Shown: positions 59,547-64,000 of the stretch, piece by piece
Position numbering within the stretch: position 1 is the first letter of the stretch
Layout: every line of letters begins with the position of its first letter
From: Bacteroidota bacterium
GTDB taxonomy: Bacteria > Bacteroidota > Bacteroidia > Bacteroidales > UBA10428
DNA length: 64,000 bases
Direction of reading: 5' to 3'
NCBI GenBank assembly: GCA_016699695.1
Contig: CP065006.1
Span: forward strand, 1,302,001 to 1,366,000
Translations under genes and position numbers: made by a program
Notes under the pieces: generated by a model
Seen by the model: only the letters and a program-made list of their open reading frames with translations
What the model was told of the DNA's origin: nothing
Database searches by the model: none

Positions 59547-59942
59547 TTAGTCTTCGAGAAGCAAGAGTTTTGTATCATCAGCATTAACTTTCCGATAAAA
59601 ACACGATTTCCGGTATTGCCCTGAGACGTTTTTGGTATGGCATGCTCCGCCCTGGGTGCGGGTAACAAGATATATCACACAATCCTGGTCGCAATCGACA
59701 CGAACTTCCACTATTTGCATTCTGTTACCCGAAGTTTCACCTTTTTTCCAAAGTTCCTGGCGCGACCGGCTCCAGAATGTAGCAAATCCAGACTGCATGG
59801 TTTCCTGGAAAGCCTCCTGGTTGATATAAGCCATCATCAGAATCTGCAAGGTTTCTGCCTCTTGCACAATGGCAGGCAGCAGCCCGTTTTCATCAAAACT
59901 GAGCGAGAGTATGTTTTTGTCGTTTAGATTGTTCTTTTCCAT
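59547..59942 (-). CDS. hisI: Phosphoribosyl-AMP cyclohydrolase, stand-alone
   Basis: A 131-residue HisI domain. Zinc/magnesium ligands are in VDCDQDCVIYLV and GGACHT; SGFATFWSRSRQELWKKGETSGN is the substrate-binding signature. It opens the ring of phosphoribosyl-AMP, the third step of histidine biosynthesis. The HisE pyrophosphatase domain that is usually fused to it is missing, and no other his gene is nearby. pgeF starts 27 bp upstream on the same strand, so they may share a transcript. Confidence 0.94.
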   Translation of the reverse strand: MEKNNLNDKNILSLSFDENGLLPAIVQEAETLQILMMAYINQEAFQETMQSGFATFWSRSRQELWKKGETSGNRMQIVEVRVDCDQDCVIYLVTRTQGGACHTKNVSGQYRKSCFYRKVNADDTKLLLLED

Positions 59943-59969
59943 AACTGCAAATTAAGGTAATAAATCCAT

Positions 59970-60752
59970 CTATATCAACATGATTACCGAAGCAAATCGC
60001 CCACAGGAAAATCCATCGCGCCGGGCTGAGAAAAAAAGATGCGGGTTGTCGTATGTGCACAGCCCGATGGTTTCGATCTGGGTTTTCCGAATGCCCGAAG
60101 CCAACGCCTGGTGGCGGTTTAAGGCTTGCAAATCGAGGGTTCCGTGCCCCGGTTTTATAGAGGGCTGGTAGCAGAAAGCCATTGCTTCGGGGTTACAGTG
60201 GGCCACCGCATTGTGCACTTCTATCCCAACCTCATACCGTTGGGCACCGATTGCCGGACCTATGCCAACCCAAATCTCTTCCGGCTTCGAATTAAATTTC
60301 TCGGCCATTAATTCAATTACTTTCGGAACAATTTTTTGAACAGTTCCTTTCCAGCCGGCATGCGCAGCAGCTATTACCCCATTTACCGCATCATAAAACA
60401 AAACAGGTACACAATCGGCAGCCAGAACTCCTATAGCCAATTTATGCTGGTTGGTTATAATCGCATCGGTTTCGGTTAGACTTGGCAATTCATGGTTTGC
60501 GACAATGGACACATTGGCCGTATGACATTGGTCCGGAAACAGAACCTTATCACTTTCGATGCCAAGCCATTCTGCCAGTAGTTTCCGGTTGCGGTTTACT
60601 GCAGTGATATCGTCGCCGCATTTACTGCTGAGGTTAAGCGATTGATACATGCCTTTGCTGTATCCACCTGTGCGCAATACAACTCCATGTTTTACCAAGG
60701 CAGAACCCACCAATGAGGTGAATTGAATGGTTTTTATTTCCTGATTATCCAT
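59970..60752 (-). CDS. pgeF: Peptidoglycan editing factor PgeF / purine nucleoside phosphorylase (YfiH, laccase-domain family)
   Basis: The start at 60752 (MDNQEIKTIQF) is chosen because the longer frame to 60785 runs into a terminator hairpin. The 260-residue protein has the metal-site motifs of the family: PDQCHTANVS, ADCVPVLFYD and AAHAGWKGT, with GPAIGAQRYEVG. Members act on nucleosides (adenosine, inosine) and affect the fidelity of peptide addition to peptidoglycan. The call is firm; the physiological substrate is debated. Confidence 0.93.
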   Translation of the reverse strand: MDNQEIKTIQFTSLVGSALVKHGVVLRTGGYSKGMYQSLNLSSKCGDDITAVNRNRKLLAEWLGIESDKVLFPDQCHTANVSIVANHELPSLTETDAIITNQHKLAIGVLAADCVPVLFYDAVNGVIAAAHAGWKGTVQKIVPKVIELMAEKFNSKPEEIWVGIGPAIGAQRYEVGIEVHNAVAHCNPEAMAFCYQPSIKPGHGTLDLQALNRHQALASGIRKTQIETIGLCTYDNPHLFFSARRDGFSCGRFASVIMLI

Positions 60753-60770
60753 GCCCTGAATGTAAAATAA

Positions 60771-60805
60771 AAAAGCTGCCATCATTTTATATTCCGGCAG
60801 CCTTT
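60771..60805 (-). terminator. Terminator of the lipoprotein gene at 60826
   Basis: AAAGCTGCC and GGCAGCCTTT arms with one mismatch and a 15-base loop; T-run on the minus side. Confidence 0.75.
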
Positions 60806-60825
60806 AAGTTTTTATCCCTTTAAAT

Positions 60826-61698
60826 TTATTCAGTTGCTACAATGTAATTCCGCATATTTTTAATTTCAGTGTACATTGCTCTGATTTGCACATTCTCAAA
60901 AACCATGGCTGGAGTTAACTTTTCGGCTTCTTCCTCAGAAATGCGGCTTGCGATGTGAATTTCGTTAAGCTTCTTTAACTCTTCCAAAAGGTATGCCGGG
61001 TCCTGTTTTTTGTATTGTTCAACAAGCGCAATGGCTTTAGGCAACATGTCTAATTCCACCTGAGTAACCTTTAGCACATCGCGCAAAATCAGCATCTTCG
61101 ATTCTTCAGGTAAATCGACAGGGTATTCCAGAATGTTGGCAAACAAATGGTATAGTTTTTCGATGTAATTACCTACCAAAATGGCAGCAAAAATTTCCTG
61201 TTCGTTTTTGGCAGTAAGGGCAGTTTCGCTTTTTACTAATGCATCTTTAAGCACTGCAAGAATGGTATCGGCAGTGTGTTCACTAATCGCATAACGGTCA
61301 ATCAGAATCTCATCGAGCACCTCTTCAATACCTAATTCTATAGACAATTGTTTGGCTGCCGCCACACTCATATAGCCTTCGTAGTCCTTATCAAGCGAAA
61401 CCTGGTACAATCCATCGGCCATATACACTCCAATATTGGCAGCGGCTTTTAATTTATTGCCTTTGTAGGACTCAAAGTTCATAGGGTCGTTCACGAGCGC
61501 AGGCATAAAGGTGGTGCCCGAAAGCGCCAGAAAATCGGCAACTGATTGAGTGTTTCTTAAATCACCCCCTGTTTTCAGGTAGTTTTCTGCAAAATCGGAT
61601 AAGGGACTGGTTTCGGCAACTTCTTCTGTAGGTTTTCCGCTGTTTTTACAGGAAAAAAGCAGCCCTGTAAGTGCGAAGGCAAAAAGTAATTTTTTCAT
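60826..61698 (-). CDS. Lipoprotein of unknown function, helical
   Basis: A 290-residue lipoprotein with lipobox LLFSC (Cys17) and a short Glu-rich linker. The mature part is strongly helical (DEILIDRYAISEHTADTILAVLKDALVKSE, LAEL-type segments) and ends TEIKNMRNYIVATE. The segment AAANIGVYMADGLYQVS recurs in uncharacterised Bacteroidota lipoproteins of similar length. No known domain. Confidence 0.8.
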   Translation of the reverse strand: MKKLLFAFALTGLLFSCKNSGKPTEEVAETSPLSDFAENYLKTGGDLRNTQSVADFLALSGTTFMPALVNDPMNFESYKGNKLKAAANIGVYMADGLYQVSLDKDYEGYMSVAAAKQLSIELGIEEVLDEILIDRYAISEHTADTILAVLKDALVKSETALTAKNEQEIFAAILVGNYIEKLYHLFANILEYPVDLPEESKMLILRDVLKVTQVELDMLPKAIALVEQYKKQDPAYLLEELKKLNEIHIASRISEEEAEKLTPAMVFENVQIRAMYTEIKNMRNYIVATE

Positions 61699-61900
61699 CT
61701 GTTATTATTTTAGAAATTAATTAGTCAATAAACACCCCTGATTATCGGAGGAACAGCACATGATTCAATAAGTCTTCGCTTGTGAGACTAATACCCTTTG
61801 AATAGTGCTTTGTTTCATTTTTGATTGATATTACCGCTTGTTTTTAAACCCTCCGAAATTAAGAAGAATCGATTGATTAAGAAACAGAATTGCAACAATT

Positions 61901-62368
61901 TTAATTATACACCCTTAGCCACCCGGTGGAAGAATTATACTGGGTACGGTATTCTTTTAGCGGATGCTTTGAAAGACTACCTTGCGAAGGCAATGCCATA
62001 GAAGGTAAGACATACACCGATTCACACCCGGGGCATTTGGCGCTGCTTCCTGTTGCCTCCACACGCACATTCACTGGAAACTCATAAGTGCAGGTCCGGT
62101 CGAAAGCATAAAAGCGGTCGCCACCATTATAAACTATTACCCCGTTATTGTTATAACCCAAACTTACCTGACCAACCGCCTGTGCAGTAATATTTTTCGA
62201 ATTGCCAGCTGCCTGAAGGTTGAAATATTCCACATCAGACATAATGTTAATGGAAAAATCGAGGTATACACCGGGTATTTCAAAAGGATCAGGCTTGTCG
62301 CATGTAACAAGTAACAAAAACGCAAGGCTTGAATAAAAAAAAACTATCTTTGATTTTTGTTGTAACAT
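61901..62368 (-). CDS. Lipoprotein with a degenerate Rieske-like domain
   Basis: The start at 62368 (MLQQKSKIVFF) gives a lipoprotein signal (LLLVTC); the longer frame upstream is not needed. The ~155-residue product shows the arrangement of Rieske [2Fe-2S] domains, with RFYAFDRTCTYEFP where CxH is expected and KCPGCESVYVLPS where CxxH is expected, followed by GSLSKHPLKEYRTQYN. Both His ligands are replaced (Tyr, Cys). It therefore cannot bind a normal Rieske cluster; a [2Fe-2S]-free or Cys-bound metal site is possible. Confidence 0.72.
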   Translation of the reverse strand: MLQQKSKIVFFYSSLAFLLLVTCDKPDPFEIPGVYLDFSINIMSDVEYFNLQAAGNSKNITAQAVGQVSLGYNNNGVIVYNGGDRFYAFDRTCTYEFPVNVRVEATGSSAKCPGCESVYVLPSMALPSQGSLSKHPLKEYRTQYNSSTGWLRVYN

Positions 62369-62460
62369 CGCACTAAGATATGTTACAAAAGTAATCATTT
62401 GAGAATTATTCAACCTATTTTTAGAATGCATTCTGGGTTAAATTCAAAACTGCATGCCCT

Positions 62461-63015
62461 ATGGAGGATTATATAGAAATATTAATTTACGTCTTGTTTA
62501 TCGCCGTAAGCGTTATAGGTGGGCTTTATAAGAATTATGCCAAGAAGAAAGAAGAACAAATGCGCAGAACGGTTGTACGGGAAAGGGAAGTTGAACCTGA
62601 ATACTCTAAACCCTATGCCAGCCCCACCGAAAGACCTATTATTCCTACCACCCTTGAAGAGTTCCTGGCACAGCATTTCGACCTTGAAACGGTAGAAGAG
62701 GAAAAGGAACCTGAATCAATAGAAGGTAATTATAAGGATAGGAAACAGGAAATTCCGTTGGATAGGGTTGAGTCTACTGAGGGTACTGCTGTTTTTGAGA
62801 GTACACGCGAAACACTCCTTTCGGATATAAACAACGAATCGGATTATTCGAGAAAAGGCATGCTCCAAAGCCAGGTAATGGAAGAAATCGACGAGGATTT
62901 CATAAAAACCAGCGAAAAAGCGCTTTACGATCAGAAAGTGGAGGAATTCCATTTTGATGCGAAGCAGGCTGTCATCTATTCAGAGATTTTAAAGCGGCAG
63001 GATTTTTATAGTTAA
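62461..63015 (+). CDS. Membrane-anchored protein with acidic linker, unknown function
   Basis: A 184-residue protein: one N-terminal membrane segment (~6-23), a basic stop (KNYAKKKEEQMRR), a long acidic low-complexity part, and a C-terminal helix ending FDAKQAVIYSEILKRQDFY. This tail pattern is shared by short proteins found near division or transport genes in many Bacteroidota. Divergent from the Rieske-like gene. The ATG at 62461 is good. Confidence 0.75.
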   Translation: MEDYIEILIYVLFIAVSVIGGLYKNYAKKKEEQMRRTVVREREVEPEYSKPYASPTERPIIPTTLEEFLAQHFDLETVEEEKEPESIEGNYKDRKQEIPLDRVESTEGTAVFESTRETLLSDINNESDYSRKGMLQSQVMEEIDEDFIKTSEKALYDQKVEEFHFDAKQAVIYSEILKRQDFYS

Positions 63016-63113
63016 TGACCTACAAGTCATGCGATTCCAGTTCACTTCGATTCTTTACTATTCAAAATTCTAAACAAGTCAAACCTGAGACTTTCAGGAT
63101 AGAGAAAAATTAT

Positions 63114-63121
63114 TAAATTTG
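63114..63121 (+). promoter_or_regulatory. -7 box upstream of greA
   Basis: TAAATTTG, an exact TAnnTTTG, 76 bases before the ATG at 63198. Confidence 0.4.
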
Positions 63122-63197
63122 TTTTTAGAAGAGTTCCTCATCAAGTGGAATTCTTTTTTGTTTTTATTAGCTTCCAAACTTAAGCGGAGGATTGGTT

Positions 63198-63671
63198 ATG
63201 TCGAAAATTTCATATGTTACCGAAGAGGGATTAAACAAGCTCAAAAATGAGCTGCATCAATTAATGAATGTAGAAAGACCTGCCATCTCGAAACAGATTG
63301 CAGAGGCCCGAGACAAAGGCGATTTATCGGAAAATGCCGAATACGATGCTGCCAAGGAAGCCCAGGGAATGCTCGAAATGCGCATTTCGCGACTTCAGGA
63401 AACAATTATGAATTCGCGTTTGCTCGATGAATCGAAACTCGATGCTTCTAAAGTTCAGATTTTTAGTCGCGTTACCATACGCAACAAAACCAACAATGCC
63501 ACCATGGTGTATACCATTGTTTCTGAAAGCGAAGCCGACCTGAAGGCCGGCAAAATCTCTATCAGCACTCCTATTGCAAAAGGACTTTTTGGTAAAAAGG
63601 TAGGCGACCAGGTTGAAATTACAGTACCATCTGGCACCATACCATTTGAGATTGTAGAAATTTCACGGTAA
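63198..63671 (+). CDS. greA: Transcription elongation factor GreA
   Basis: 157 residues from the ATG at 63198 (MSKISYVTEEGLNKL); the in-frame TTG six bases earlier is less likely. GCGGAGG just upstream is a usable ribosome site. The N-terminal coiled coil carries the acidic tip in ARDKGDLSENAEYDAAKEAQ, and the C-terminal FKBP-like domain ends PSGTIPFEIVEIS. It rescues backtracked RNA polymerase by stimulating transcript cleavage. A HIT-family gene follows after 14 bp, an arrangement common in Bacteroidota. Confidence 0.97.
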   Translation: MSKISYVTEEGLNKLKNELHQLMNVERPAISKQIAEARDKGDLSENAEYDAAKEAQGMLEMRISRLQETIMNSRLLDESKLDASKVQIFSRVTIRNKTNNATMVYTIVSESEADLKAGKISISTPIAKGLFGKKVGDQVEITVPSGTIPFEIVEISR

Positions 63672-63685
63672 AAAAAGTTCAGTTT

Positions 63686-64000
63686 ATGGCTACACTGTTT
63701 ACCCGAATTGTCAACGGCGAGATACCTTGTCATAAAATTGCTGAAACAAGCCAGTATTTTGCCTTTCTTGATATCAATCCGCTGGCCAAAGGACATACCC
63801 TTGTTATTCCGAAAAAAGAAAACGATTATATTTTCGACCTCGACGATGATACACTCTCCGGGCTGATGCTATTTTCAAAAAAAGTTGCCGGAGCCATAGA
63901 AAAAACAATTCCGTGCAAACGAATCGGAATTGCTGTCATTGGTCTTGAAGTACCCCATACACACATTCACCTGGTACCCATTAACTACATTGGCGATTTA
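63686..64000 (+). CDS. HIT-family protein, 3' end cut by window edge
   Basis: 105 codons are visible from the ATG at 63686 to the window end. The start MATLFTRIVNGEIPCHKI, the segment FAFLDINPLAKGHTLVIPKK and the nucleotide-binding triad VPHTHIHLVPI are those of HIT (HINT-like) hydrolases that cleave nucleoside phosphoramidates or dinucleotides. Probably cotranscribed with greA. Confidence 0.93.
   Translation, partial: MATLFTRIVNGEIPCHKIAETSQYFAFLDINPLAKGHTLVIPKKENDYIFDLDDDTLSGLMLFSKKVAGAIEKTIPCKRIGIAVIGLEVPHTHIHLVPINYIGDL

Noticed and set aside
62369..62431. Upstream extension of the Rieske-like lipoprotein gene
   Set aside because: It would bury the lipoprotein signal 21 residues inside the protein.
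1..64000. tRNA genes, rRNA genes, CRISPR arrays, prophage genes, replication origin
   Set aside because: Looked for on both strands by eye; no cloverleaf-type segment, regular spaced repeats, phage structural genes or DnaA-box cluster were found.

Overview
The window reads as a chromosomal segment of a free-living Bacteroidota, most likely of the Bacteroidales/Marinilabiliales kind. The signs are a secreted protease with a type IX secretion (T9SS) sorting domain, a CarboxypepD_reg/plug TonB-dependent receptor, many short-signal lipoproteins, LytS/LytTR sensor pairs, an ECF sigma factor next to a beta-barrel partner, near absence of strong Shine-Dalgarno sites, and promoters of the TAnnTTTG (-7) / TTG (-33) type. 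No tRNA, rRNA or CRISPR array was seen.

Left part (1-32.9 kb) is mostly housekeeping and envelope functions: the N-terminal 284 codons of a GH5 glycosidase (cut by the window edge); a three-domain acyl-activating enzyme/ACP/acyltransferase fusion whose 3' end is duplicated around a MntA/HepT toxin-antitoxin module; a methyltransferase; small envelope proteins; a PfkB sugar kinase translationally coupled to a LytS-type sensor kinase and LytTR regulator; lipoproteins and an LpxR-like lipid A deacylase; ppk1; an SDR oxidoreductase with a CAP-domain lipoprotein; a MacAB-like ABC export operon; an ECF sigma factor with a membrane-anchored barrel protein; a lytic transglycosylase plus uvrA; a LOG-family protein; a SPOR/beta-barrel pair; smpB and miaA.

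Middle part (about 33-54 kb) is an AT-richer accessory region. It holds a papain-like T9SS protease whose signal-peptide coding sequence is split by a complete IS701-family element (17-bp perfect inverted ends, 4-bp target duplication; the original start can be rebuilt from the far flank), a secreted DNA/RNA nuclease, a 927-residue MORN-type repeat protein, a membrane SpoIIE phosphatase, a barrel protein, an ICMT-like methyltransferase, a TonB-dependent receptor divergent from a second LytS/LytTR pair, a lipoprotein with two CBM21-like domains, a GT-C glycosyltransferase broken by one in-frame TGA, and a ParE-type toxin-antitoxin pair next to a long imperfect palindrome and between 10-bp inverted repeats.

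Right part (54-64 kb) returns to core genes: lipoproteins, a TPR protein, a ZIP metal transporter, an orphan CheW, hisI, pgeF, a degenerate Rieske-like lipoprotein, greA and the start of a HIT-family gene.

The most informative signals are three traces of recent genome change: the 3'-end duplication with only silent differences around MntA/HepT, the exactly reversible IS insertion, and the nonsense codon in the glycosyltransferase. The shared architecture of the boundaries of the two toxin-antitoxin modules is the main candidate for something not yet described.
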